From Chlorobaculum parvum (lineage in GTDB: Bacteria > Bacteroidota > Chlorobiia > Chlorobiales > Chlorobiaceae), in contig DRSQ01000231.1 in assembly GCA_011372505.1 (NCBI GenBank), positions 1 to 37,575 of the forward strand: DNA of 37,575 nt, read 5' to 3'. Made by a program: the position numbers and the translations under genes. Each line of letters starts with the position of its first letter. The stretch's first letter is position 1. Positions 29,596 to 37,575 of this stretch are shown here, piece after piece. The notes under the pieces were generated by a model. The model did no database searches. It saw nothing but the letters and a program-made list of their open reading frames with translations, and was not told the origin of the DNA.

Positions 29596-31551
29596 TTAAC
29601 CCGCCTCTTCTTCCCAGCAGACGTACAGTGTGTCCAGCTCCCGGCAGACCTCTTCGTACTCTTCGGTGGCTTTGTGGGTCTCTTCGGCAGATTGCTCGTA
29701 GAATGAGGGCTGGGCCATCATCTCTTCGTGCTGGGTTTTGGACTCTTCAAGCCGCTGAATCTCCTTTTCGATGGCTTCGATCTTTTTGCTGTTGGCTTTG
29801 GGCGCGGCGGGTTTTTTCGCTGTCGGTTTACTCGCCGCGGCCTTTTGTTCGGCGGCCTGTTTCGCCTCGGTTTCAGCCTGCTGCTTTTTCTCTTTTTCCC
29901 ATGCTTTTTCAGCTTTTTCGAGGTATTCAGCGTAGGTGCCGAGATAGACTTGCACTGAGCCGTTCTTGATCTCGAACACCTTGTTAACGAGGCTATCGAG
30001 GAAATAACGGTCGTGGCTGACGATGAGCAGCGTGCCGTCGTAGTTTTCGAGCGAATCGATCAGCATCTCCTTGGAACGCATGTCGAGGTGGTTGGTTGGC
30101 TCGTCCATGATGAGCAGGTTGGAGGCCTGAAGCAGAATTTTTGCCAGGGCGACTCTCGATTTTTCGCCGCCGGAGAGCACGGCGGTCTTTTTCTCCACCG
30201 CGTCGCCGCTGAACAGGAAGCAGCCTAAAATGTCACGCACGCGGCGCTGCGCTTCGGCGGTGGGGGCGGAGTCCATCATCTCGTCGAGGATGCTTTTTTC
30301 GGGCGAGAGATTGTCGGTCTGGTGCTGGGCGAAGTAGTTCATGCTGACGTGGTGGCCTGTTTGGCGCTTGCCCTCGAAGTCGATCTCGTCGGCCAGAATC
30401 CGGCAAAAGGTGGTCTTGCCCGCGCCGTTCGAGCCGACGATGGCGATGCGGTCGCCGCGCATGATCTCCACATCGATGTCCTTCAGCACTTCTTTGGTCG
30501 TACCGTCTGGAAGCTTGAACGACTTCGAGATCCCCTCCAGCCGGAGCACTTCGCGGCCCGACGGTCTCGCTTTCGGGAAGGAGAAGGAGATCTGTGACAG
30601 ATCCTCCTCCGGGGCTTGCAACTCCTCTTCGAGCTTCTGCATTTGGCGCAGTCGGCTCTGCGCCTGCCGCGCTTTGGTGGCCTTGTAGCGGAAGCGATCG
30701 ACGAACGACTTCAGGTCAGCCATCTTTTTCAGATCGTTCTCGTAGCGCGCCATCATGAGCTGGTAGCGCTCGGCCTTCTTCTTTTCGTAGAAGGTGTAGT
30801 TGCCTTTGTATTCGGTGATTTCGTTGAAGGCGATTTCAAGCGTTTTGGTGGTGAGCTTGTCGAGGAAGAAGCGGTCGTGTGAGACGATGAGGTAGCTGTG
30901 CTCGTAGTTGAGCAGGTACTGTTCGAGCCAGCGCAGCGAGTCGATGTCGAGGTGGTTGGTCGGCTCGTCGAGCAGGAGGAGTGTCGGGCTCTGCAAGAGC
31001 AGGCGCGCGATGAGCAGGCGCATCTGCCAGCCGCCGGAGAACTCCTTGACCTTTTTGTAGAAATCCGCGCTGCTGAAGCCGAGTCCGGAGAGAATTTTCT
31101 CCGCATCGGATTGCATCCGGTAGCCGCCGAGCCGCTCGAAGTCGTGCGAGGTGTCGCTGAACCGCTCGATCAGCTTGTGGTACTCGTCGCTCGCGTGATC
31201 CTGATCGGGCAGGGCGAGTTCGTGCTCCATCTGCGAAATCTTTTCGGAAAGTTCATGGAGCGTTTTGTTAGCTTCGAGAGCGTACTGGAGCGCGGTTTTG
31301 TCGAGGTCGCCCTCGAAGGAAATCTCCTGCGGAAGGTAGCCGATGGTGGTGGCGGCGGACTTCATGATCTGGCCGTCACTCAGCGGCCCGTCTTCTCTAA
31401 GCTGACCGGCGAGCAGGCGCATCAAGGTGGACTTGCCGGTGCCGTTCAGGCCGACCAGCGAGGCGTGATCCTTGTCGCCGATCCGGAATGAGGTGTCGCG
31501 CAGGAGCACTTTGGTGCCTGCCGAAAGAGAGAGATTTCGTGCTTCGAGCAT
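29596..31551 (-). CDS. ABC-F family ATPase (Uup/EttA-like)
   Basis: Two ABC cassettes ([29 protein letters not shown] and [29 protein letters not shown]), no TM segments, charged linker and C-terminal coiled coil. Confidence 0.93.
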   Translation of the reverse strand: MLEARNLSLSAGTKVLLRDTSFRIGDKDHASLVGLNGTGKSTLMRLLAGQLREDGPLSDGQIMKSAATTIGYLPQEISFEGDLDKTALQYALEANKTLHELSEKISQMEHELALPDQDHASDEYHKLIERFSDTSHDFERLGGYRMQSDAEKILSGLGFSSADFYKKVKEFSGGWQMRLLIARLLLQSPTLLLLDEPTNHLDIDSLRWLEQYLLNYEHSYLIVSHDRFFLDKLTTKTLEIAFNEITEYKGNYTFYEKKKAERYQLMMARYENDLKKMADLKSFVDRFRYKATKARQAQSRLRQMQKLEEELQAPEEDLSQISFSFPKARPSGREVLRLEGISKSFKLPDGTTKEVLKDIDVEIMRGDRIAIVGSNGAGKTTFCRILADEIDFEGKRQTGHHVSMNYFAQHQTDNLSPEKSILDEMMDSAPTAEAQRRVRDILGCFLFSGDAVEKKTAVLSGGEKSRVALAKILLQASNLLIMDEPTNHLDMRSKEMLIDSLENYDGTLLIVSHDRYFLDSLVNKVFEIKNGSVQVYLGTYAEYLEKAEKAWEKEKKQQAETEAKQAAEQKAAASKPTAKKPAAPKANSKKIEAIEKEIQRLEESKTQHEEMMAQPSFYEQSAEETHKATEEYEEVCRELDTLYVCWEEEAG

Positions 31552-31700
31552 GGAGTCGCAGTTTCAGTTTTGCAGTGAAGATACGATATTTCGGTAAAGC
31601 ACCATGATTTCGGCCCGCCCGGTGCGACGGCGCTGGAACGATACAATCGTGACGTCCAATCGGTGACCGTTTTGCGAACCTTTCATAATTATCCCGTTTC

Positions 31701-32978
31701 ATGAGGAGATCGGTCTGGTCGGCTTTCTCGCTTATCGCCCTGTTGTTCTGTTGCTCCTGGCGTCCCGCATCGGCGCGGGCGACGGAGACGCTCGACTGGG
31801 CGCAGTGCCTTGCCGAAGCCGCCGGACACCATCCCGATCTACGCTCGGCGGTGGAGTCTGTCCGGCAGGCCGAGGCGCAGCGCAACATCGTCAAGGGTGG
31901 CCAGCGTCCGACTCTCAACGCATCGGCGGGCGGCCAGCGTTCGGGATCGAGCGACACGGCTCCGGCAGGGGCGTGGTCGTATGGCGTGAACGCCAGCCAG
32001 TTGCTCTTCGACGGGGCGAAGACCTCCAGCGAGGTGAAGTCCGCCAGTGAATCCCTCAAAGCGTCGCGCTACAGCGAGCAGTCGGTGTCGGTCGATACCC
32101 GCTACGCTTTGCGCACGGCGTTCGTGCAGCTCCTGACCGCGCAGAAGCAGGTGGCGCTCGACGAGCAGATCATGATCAAGCGAAAGCAGGATCTGCGCCT
32201 GATTTCGCTGCTTTACAAACCGGGTACGGAGAATATCGGCTCGCTCAGCAAGGCTCGTGCCGATCTCGGCGAGGCTGAGTACGAGGTGGCGCAGGCCAAA
32301 CGCGGCTTGGAGCTGGCGCAGGTTTTGCTCGGCACGCAGCTTGGTCGCGCGGCGACCGGCCCGCTCCGCGTGACAGGCCAGTTCACGGCGAACGAGAGCA
32401 CCCGGCAGTCGCCCGATTTCGACCGGATCGCCAAGGAGAGTCCGGCCTACCTCAATCTCACCGCACAGAAAGATGCCGCCGGGTACAGCTTGCAGGCCGC
32501 GCGGAGCGCGTTCATGCCGTTGGTTTACGTGAGCACCGGCTTTGGCAACAGCGCGTTCCGGCAACTTCCGCCCGACCGCACTGACCGGCAGGCAGGTATC
32601 GATGTCTCGGTGCCGATCTACGCGGGTGGCTCTGGCAAGGCGGGCGTGGCCAGGGCGCTGGCGCTGGTCAATCAGCTTACCGCCGACGAACAGAGCCTCT
32701 ACCTTTCGCTCAAGCGGAACCTCGCGCAGGCGTGGAAGAGTTTCATCGACGCCTCCGGCAAGGTGGAGGTTCAGAAAAAGTATCTCGACGCCGCCTCCGA
32801 GCGGGCGCGGATCGCTGATGCCCAGTACTCGGCGGGTCTGGTGTCGTTCAACGACTGGACGATAATCGAAGACAATCTCGTTAGCGCGAAAAAATCATAT
32901 CTCAACGTCCAGTCCAGCCTCCTCAACGCCGAGGCGGCCTGGGTGCAGGCAAAAGGAGGCACTCTTGACAGCAGGTAA
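31701..32978 (+). CDS. tolC: TolC family outer membrane efflux protein
   Basis: Signal peptide, LDWAQCLAEAAGHHPDLRSAVESVRQAEAQRNIVKGGQRPTLNASAG, repeat of OEP domain and C-terminal NDWTIIEDNLVSAKKSYLNVQSSLLNAEAAWVQAKG. Confidence 0.88.
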   Translation: MRRSVWSAFSLIALLFCCSWRPASARATETLDWAQCLAEAAGHHPDLRSAVESVRQAEAQRNIVKGGQRPTLNASAGGQRSGSSDTAPAGAWSYGVNASQLLFDGAKTSSEVKSASESLKASRYSEQSVSVDTRYALRTAFVQLLTAQKQVALDEQIMIKRKQDLRLISLLYKPGTENIGSLSKARADLGEAEYEVAQAKRGLELAQVLLGTQLGRAATGPLRVTGQFTANESTRQSPDFDRIAKESPAYLNLTAQKDAAGYSLQAARSAFMPLVYVSTGFGNSAFRQLPPDRTDRQAGIDVSVPIYAGGSGKAGVARALALVNQLTADEQSLYLSLKRNLAQAWKSFIDASGKVEVQKKYLDAASERARIADAQYSAGLVSFNDWTIIEDNLVSAKKSYLNVQSSLLNAEAAWVQAKGGTLDSR

Positions 32979-33011
32979 ACCGCAACTGCTCTGGGGGGGG
33001 CGGCCGTCGCC

Positions 33012-33950
33012 GTGGTCGTCGCCGCCGGATTTTTCTTTTTTCGGTCGGCGTTCGTCAGCAAGCCGAAGGTCACGTATCGCGAGTACCGGCCCACGGTCGG
33101 CGTTATCCGCCAGACGATTTCGACCACGGCTACCGTACAGCCGCAGAACCAGCTCGAAATCAAGTCGCCCGTGAGCGGACGGATCGACGAGATTCTGGTC
33201 AAGGAGGGGGATTTGGTCAAAAAGGGGCAGGTGCTCGCGCTCGTCAGCTCCACGGAGCGGGCGGCGCTGCTCGACGCGGCGACGCAAAAGGGGCAGAGTG
33301 AAGTCGATTACTGGAACAAGGTCTATAATCAGACCGCGCTCATTTCGCCCATCGACGGGCAGGTGATCGTGAGCAGTCTCAATCCGGGCCAGACCATCAC
33401 TACGAGTGACGCCGTGCTGGTGCTCTCCGACCGGCTTATCGTGCAGGCCGACGTTGACGAGACCGACATTGGCAGCGTGAAGGTCGGCCAGAAGGCGCGG
33501 ATTAGCCTCGATGCCTGGCCCGACATCTACGTCGATGGAGTGGTCGATCACATCTACTACGAATCGACTCTGGTCAACAACGTCAATATCTACCATGTCG
33601 ATATCGTGCCATCGCGTGTGCCGGAGGTGTTCCGGTCGGGCATGAGCGCCAATGTCGAGATCGTTGTCAAGGAGAAGAGCGGCGTGCTGACGCTTCCCGT
33701 CGGGGCGGTTAAGAGCCGTGACGTCCGGTCGTTCGTGCTGATAAGAAGCACCCCTCCGGATTCGATCAGGGAAGCGCCGGCGCGGCTCGGGTTGCAGGAT
33801 GCCGACAATGTGGAGATCGTCAGCGGTCTGGCCACCTCCGATGTCGTCCTCGTCGAAAGCAGCTCGTTCGTACCGCAAACGGATCAGAGTGGCGGGAATC
33901 CGTTCATGCCGCGACGCAGGTCTGAAAAGAAGAAGAGATCACATGATTGA
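33012..33950 (+). CDS. macA: HlyD/MacA-like periplasmic adaptor (natural start likely TTG 32965, out of frame in this sequence)
   Basis: [51 protein letters not shown]...[36 protein letters not shown]; upstream of macB-like gene. Confidence 0.85.
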   Translation: MVVAAGFFFFRSAFVSKPKVTYREYRPTVGVIRQTISTTATVQPQNQLEIKSPVSGRIDEILVKEGDLVKKGQVLALVSSTERAALLDAATQKGQSEVDYWNKVYNQTALISPIDGQVIVSSLNPGQTITTSDAVLVLSDRLIVQADVDETDIGSVKVGQKARISLDAWPDIYVDGVVDHIYYESTLVNNVNIYHVDIVPSRVPEVFRSGMSANVEIVVKEKSGVLTLPVGAVKSRDVRSFVLIRSTPPDSIREAPARLGLQDADNVEIVSGLATSDVVLVESSSFVPQTDQSGGNPFMPRRRSEKKKRSHD

Positions 33951-35898
33951 GCTTGACGGCATCACCAAAAGCTACACCATCGGCGAGAGTCAGGTTCGTG
34001 CTCTCGATGGCGTGAACCTGATGATCGAAGAGGGCGAGTTTATGGCGATCATGGGCGCGTCCGGTTCGGGCAAGTCCACGCTGATGCACATCCTCGGCCT
34101 GCTCGACTTGCCCGACAGCGGGAGTTACCGACTGATGGGCAAACAGATCGCCAAGCTCAACGACGACGAACTGGCTACGCTGCGTAACAACGTCACCGGG
34201 TTCGTGTTTCAGCAGTTCCACCTGCTTGGCCGGATGAGCGCTCTCGACAACGTGATGCTGCCCGGCCTCTACAGTGACCGTCAGCGCGATTTCTGCGCCG
34301 ACGCGCTCGCCCGGCTCAAAACGGTCGGACTTGCCCATCGCGCCGACCAGCGACCGAGCCAGATGTCGGGCGGCGAGCAGCAGCGGGTAGCCATCGCTCG
34401 TGCGCTGATCTGCGATCCGATGCTCATCTTCGCCGACGAGCCGACCGGCAACCTCGACACGAAGAATTCGTACGAGATCATGCGTATCCTCACCGAGCTA
34501 CACCGGCAGGGCAAGACCGTCGTCATGGTGACTCACGAGCACGATATCGCTGCATACGCCGACCGGGTCATCACCATGCAGGACGGCAAGATCATCGAAG
34601 ACCGGAGAAACGGCGGCGAGGCGGAGCGGCCTGAACGGGACAGCACGATGATGCAGGTCGAGCACCAGCCGCTGTTCAACCCGTCGCGGATGCTCGGCTT
34701 CGTGGCGCAGGCGTTCCGTTCCATCACGGCCAACAAGATCAGGACGCTGCTCTCGGTGCTCGGCATTCTGGTGGGTGTCGCCTCGGTGATCGCCATGATG
34801 GCGCTGGGCGCGGGCGCGGGCACCTCGATGGAGGAGAGCCTCAAGTCGCTGGGCTCGAACCTGCTCTCCGTTCGGGGCGGTTCGGCCAAGGTGCGCGGCG
34901 CGGCGCGCGGCACCGGAAGCTTTACCCGCTTCACGCGGCAGGATGTGCAGGCTATCGCGGAGCTTTCGCCGCTGGTCAGCCGCGCATCCGGGTATGTGAA
35001 CGGATCGGTACAGATGGTGTATCTGAACAAAAACTGGAGCAGTTCGGTCGAAGGGGTTGGCTTTGATTACGGAACGATGCGCGCGGCCATGCCTTCGTTC
35101 GGGCGATGGTTTACCCGCGAGGAGATTCGCTCGCGCCGGAAGGTGGCAATCATTGGCACCACCATCGTCTCCGAACTGTTCGGCGACGAGTATCCTGTTG
35201 GCAAAACCATCAAGATCAATCGCATCAACTTCAGGGTGATCGGCGTCCTGCCGCACAAGGGTTTCGGCGGTCACCGCGACCGCGACGATGTTGTCTATAT
35301 TCCCGTGACGACCGCCATGCACCGCGTGCTGGGGCGGGACTACCTGAACAGCATCTACGTGGAGGTGTCGAGTGCCGAAAACATCGAACCCGCCAAGGGG
35401 GCGATTGACGCCCTCGTCCGCAAGCGGCACAGGATTCGGGCCGGTGACGAGGATTCGTTTTACATTCGCGACATGTCGGAGTTCAAGGAGATGCTCAGCT
35501 CCACCACCCAGACCATGAGCACGTTTCTCGGCTCGATTGCGGCCATCTCGCTGGTGGTGGGTGGCATCGGCATCATGAACATCATGCTGGTTTCGGTGAC
35601 CGAACGCACCCGAGAGATCGGCTTGCGTAAAGCGATTGGCGCTCGCAAGAGCGATATCATGGTGCAGTTTCTGATCGAATCGGTGGGGCTGACGCTCAGC
35701 GGAGGTCTTATCGGTATCGTGGTTGGTATCGGCGTTTCGGTCATGCTCTCGACCTTTGCCGGTTGGGCGGTGAAGACCTCGATTTTTTCTGTCGTACTGG
35801 CGAGCGGATTTTCTGTGCTGATCGGCCTGTTTTTCGGATTATGGCCCGCCAAAAAAGCCGCCGGACTCAAGCCGGTTGAGGCGCTGCGCTATGAGTGA
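33943..35898 (+). CDS. macB: MacB-type ABC transporter: fused ATPase and permease
   Basis: [52 protein letters not shown]...[16 protein letters not shown]...[10 protein letters not shown] then FtsX domain ending [32 protein letters not shown] overlap with adaptor stop. Confidence 0.93.
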   Translation: MIELDGITKSYTIGESQVRALDGVNLMIEEGEFMAIMGASGSGKSTLMHILGLLDLPDSGSYRLMGKQIAKLNDDELATLRNNVTGFVFQQFHLLGRMSALDNVMLPGLYSDRQRDFCADALARLKTVGLAHRADQRPSQMSGGEQQRVAIARALICDPMLIFADEPTGNLDTKNSYEIMRILTELHRQGKTVVMVTHEHDIAAYADRVITMQDGKIIEDRRNGGEAERPERDSTMMQVEHQPLFNPSRMLGFVAQAFRSITANKIRTLLSVLGILVGVASVIAMMALGAGAGTSMEESLKSLGSNLLSVRGGSAKVRGAARGTGSFTRFTRQDVQAIAELSPLVSRASGYVNGSVQMVYLNKNWSSSVEGVGFDYGTMRAAMPSFGRWFTREEIRSRRKVAIIGTTIVSELFGDEYPVGKTIKINRINFRVIGVLPHKGFGGHRDRDDVVYIPVTTAMHRVLGRDYLNSIYVEVSSAENIEPAKGAIDALVRKRHRIRAGDEDSFYIRDMSEFKEMLSSTTQTMSTFLGSIAAISLVVGGIGIMNIMLVSVTERTREIGLRKAIGARKSDIMVQFLIESVGLTLSGGLIGIVVGIGVSVMLSTFAGWAVKTSIFSVVLASGFSVLIGLFFGLWPAKKAAGLKPVEALRYE

Positions 35899-35943
35899 GT
35901 GCTAGTGGGGGGAGTCCAGGTTTTACAGTCAAAAAATTTTGGA

Positions 35944-36347
35944 TCAAGACGAGGACAGAAGTCTGGATTTGAGCATTTTGAGGATGATCAGGTATAGGTG
36001 TTGATTCCGATAACTGTACCGGAATTCGCACTCTTTGAGGTGCAGATAAAAGGTGCTCATGCTCATTTCCCGGAACTTGGTGCCATAGCCACATTTGCCC
36101 CGAACCCGTCGAGCGCCAAAAAAGATTCGTTAACTTCGATCTCGCCGGACAAGGGGAATTGACGCTCGCAATGTTCGGCAATCCGTTGCCGAATGGCCTT
36201 GAGATATCGGTTCACGGTATTGCGACTCAGGCCGCTAAGCAAAGCGATTTGAGTGGCGTCCAAATCAGTGGCAAAATAGCGAACCAGCAACCTGAATTTG
36301 GCCTCTGAAATTTTTGAACTGTTTACGTGCCGGTTATTTGTTAACAT
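35944..36347 (-). pseudogene. IS1595 (ISXO2-like) transposase remnant, frameshifted and internally deleted
   Basis: N-terminal HTH part ...SGEIEVNES; shifting frame at a T6 tract restores ESFFGARRVRGKCGYGT, then jumps directly to a C-terminal FYLHLKECEFRYSYRNQHLYLIILKML segment. Confidence 0.75.
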
Positions 36348-36413
36348 AAAAGTAAGTTAGAAAGATTTCTAGGCTCCTGTTCTGGTCGTAACCTAAAATT
36401 TTTTGGATTCCTT

Positions 36414-36442
36414 TTGCATGGTAGCAGCTTTTTCCCTATAAT
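36414..36442 (+). promoter_or_regulatory. Promoter of first tRNA-Gly: TTGCAT-17 nt-TATAAT
   Basis: -35 36414-36419, -10 36437-36442, 18 nt before the tRNA. Confidence 0.75.
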
Positions 36443-36460
36443 AAGCACTCTCTAACTGAC

Positions 36461-36536
<76 letters not shown>

Positions 36537-36544
36537 CAGATACA

Positions 36545-36571
36545 AAGCCTCCGATATTCGGAGGCTTTTTT
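36545..36571 (+). terminator. Terminator of first tRNA-Gly
   Basis: AAGCCTCCGA-TAT-TCGGAGGCTTTTTT. Confidence 0.88.
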
Positions 36572-36698
36572 GCTTTTATCTTTCCGTTCCAAGGGCACAT
36601 CAGAGTCATTTGGCCACCTTCACGGAACGCCATGCAAACAGCGCCATGAAGCTCACTTACGATAGCTCAATAACTACGGGCAAAAAATTCCCTACCTG

Positions 36699-36727
36699 TT
36701 GCACACAAAAAGAATTTTCCCTATAAT
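36699..36727 (+). promoter_or_regulatory. Promoter of second tRNA-Gly: TTGCAC-17 nt-TATAAT
   Basis: -35 36699-36704, -10 36722-36727. Confidence 0.75.
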
Positions 36728-36745
36728 AAGCAGTCTCTGACTGAC

Positions 36746-36821
<76 letters not shown>

Positions 36822-36828
36822 CAGATAC

Positions 36829-36857
36829 AAAGCCTCCGATATTCGGAGGCTTTTTTT
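36829..36857 (+). terminator. Terminator of second tRNA-Gly
   Basis: AAAGCCTCCGATATTCGGAGGCTTTTTTT. Confidence 0.88.
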
Positions 36858-36971
36858 GTTTTGAGAAAAACACAAAAAAATTATTTAGCTTAAAACCGCC
36901 AGCAATTATTTACCCGCTTAATAAACGGCAAAAGAATTGGCATGGGCGTGAGGTCGCATTAGTTGTGTAAT

Positions 36972-37250
36972 TCATAGAGATCGTTTCAATTTTTGCATCC
37001 GTAAATCGAGCTTGTCATTCTGCTCTTGCCCCCATTCTATCAGTTGCCGTTGAAGTTTTTCGGCAAAGAATTCCCGACCTCGATCTGTCTGAATTCTTTG
37101 TATGGGAAAGGGCATCTCTTCAAGCACTTGCTCCAGAAATATCACAGAGGTTGCAGCTGTTCTTCTTGTGAACAGCGAAACGATCAGGTAGCGTGAGCAG
37201 TCATCAATATCTGTGCGCTGATACTTGCCGTTTACAATTTTACAGACATC
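36972..37250 (-). pseudogene. IS481-type transposase central (rve/DDE) fragment, truncated on both sides
   Basis: My translation: DVCKIVNGKYQRTDIDDCSRYLIVSLFTRRTAATSVIFLEQVLEEMPFPIQRIQTDRGREFFAEKLQRQLIEWGQEQN...; no start codon and C-terminus lost; not in the supplied ORF track. Confidence 0.75.
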
Positions 37251-37267
37251 CAGTCAGTACTGTCCGG

Positions 37268-37575
37268 TTAAAATAGTGAAAGTTGAGGCGCCGGCTCTTT
37301 TGGCTTTTTGATCGAGCGATCGTTGAATGACAAAATCTCGATGAGCAAGCGCTGTTCCATGACCACTGCGGCAATCATGCGGGTTAAAACCTGAAGAGAG
37401 TCACGATCTTTTGTCTGGTACTTGATGAAGGCCAAGAGCAGGTAATAGCACATGGCCACCCATATCTGACTCAACACCGCGTTCGGACTGGTGCCGAGAA
37501 ACGACTTGATTTTCAGGTTCTGCTTGATCCATTTGAAAAACAGTTCGATCTGCCAGCGCGACTTGTAGATAGCGG
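37268..37575 (-). mobile_element. IS4-type transposase C-terminal part, 5' end beyond window
   Basis: Open frame to the window edge: AIYKSRWQIELFFKWIKQNLKIKSFLGTSPNAVLSQIWVAMCYYLLLAFIKYQTK...PQLSLF. Confidence 0.85.

Noticed and set aside
29596-31551. ABC-F ATPase as an antibiotic-resistance determinant
   Set aside because: ABC-F family is clear but subfamily cannot be resolved by eye; a housekeeping Uup/EttA-type role is equally likely.
32895-33878. 327-aa - strand ORF opposite the adaptor gene
   Set aside because: Shadow ORF; the sense frame has clear HlyD/MacA motifs.
34498-35430. 310-aa - strand ORF opposite macB
   Set aside because: Shadow ORF with His/Arg-rich composition.

Overview
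This ~37.6 kb window is mostly dense, syntenic housekeeping DNA. Protein content and style suggest a green sulfur bacterium (Chlorobiaceae, Chlorobaculum-like); that assignment is inference, since no search was run. In order it carries: an IS481-type transposase remnant; holB, ilvE and a PPi-type phosphofructokinase (- strand); an orphan FtsX/MacB-like permease (+); glgP-pyrD-ispF (-); a metallophosphoesterase (+); ferritin and a ferritin-like protein (-); a YpsA/MoCo-carrier-like protein (+); the C-terminal half of a split carB (-); ribBA-glyA (+); dnaG (-); exbB-exbD-exbD-tonB (+); argD plus small membrane proteins, ndh, a cupin and purE (-); hemN, a Gfo/Idh/MocA oxidoreductase and a SugE/Gdx-like SMR protein (+); an ABC-F ATPase (-); and a tolC-macA-macB type efflux operon (+). 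The right end (35.9-37.6 kb) is accessory: an internally deleted, frameshifted IS1595-type transposase, two near-identical tRNA-Gly(GCC) transcription units, an IS481-type fragment, and an IS4-type element running off the window. I did not see a clearly new multi-gene defence or biosynthetic system. The most interesting signals are: (i) a G8 tract that puts the macA-like adaptor out of frame with its natural TTG/Shine-Dalgarno start; (ii) short intergenic arrays with an exact or near-exact 9-bp period; (iii) a DnaG whose zinc-ribbon ligands are mostly lost; (iv) a structured, unassigned intergenic region between glgP and the metallophosphoesterase; and (v) nested IS wreckage around duplicated tRNA-Gly units.
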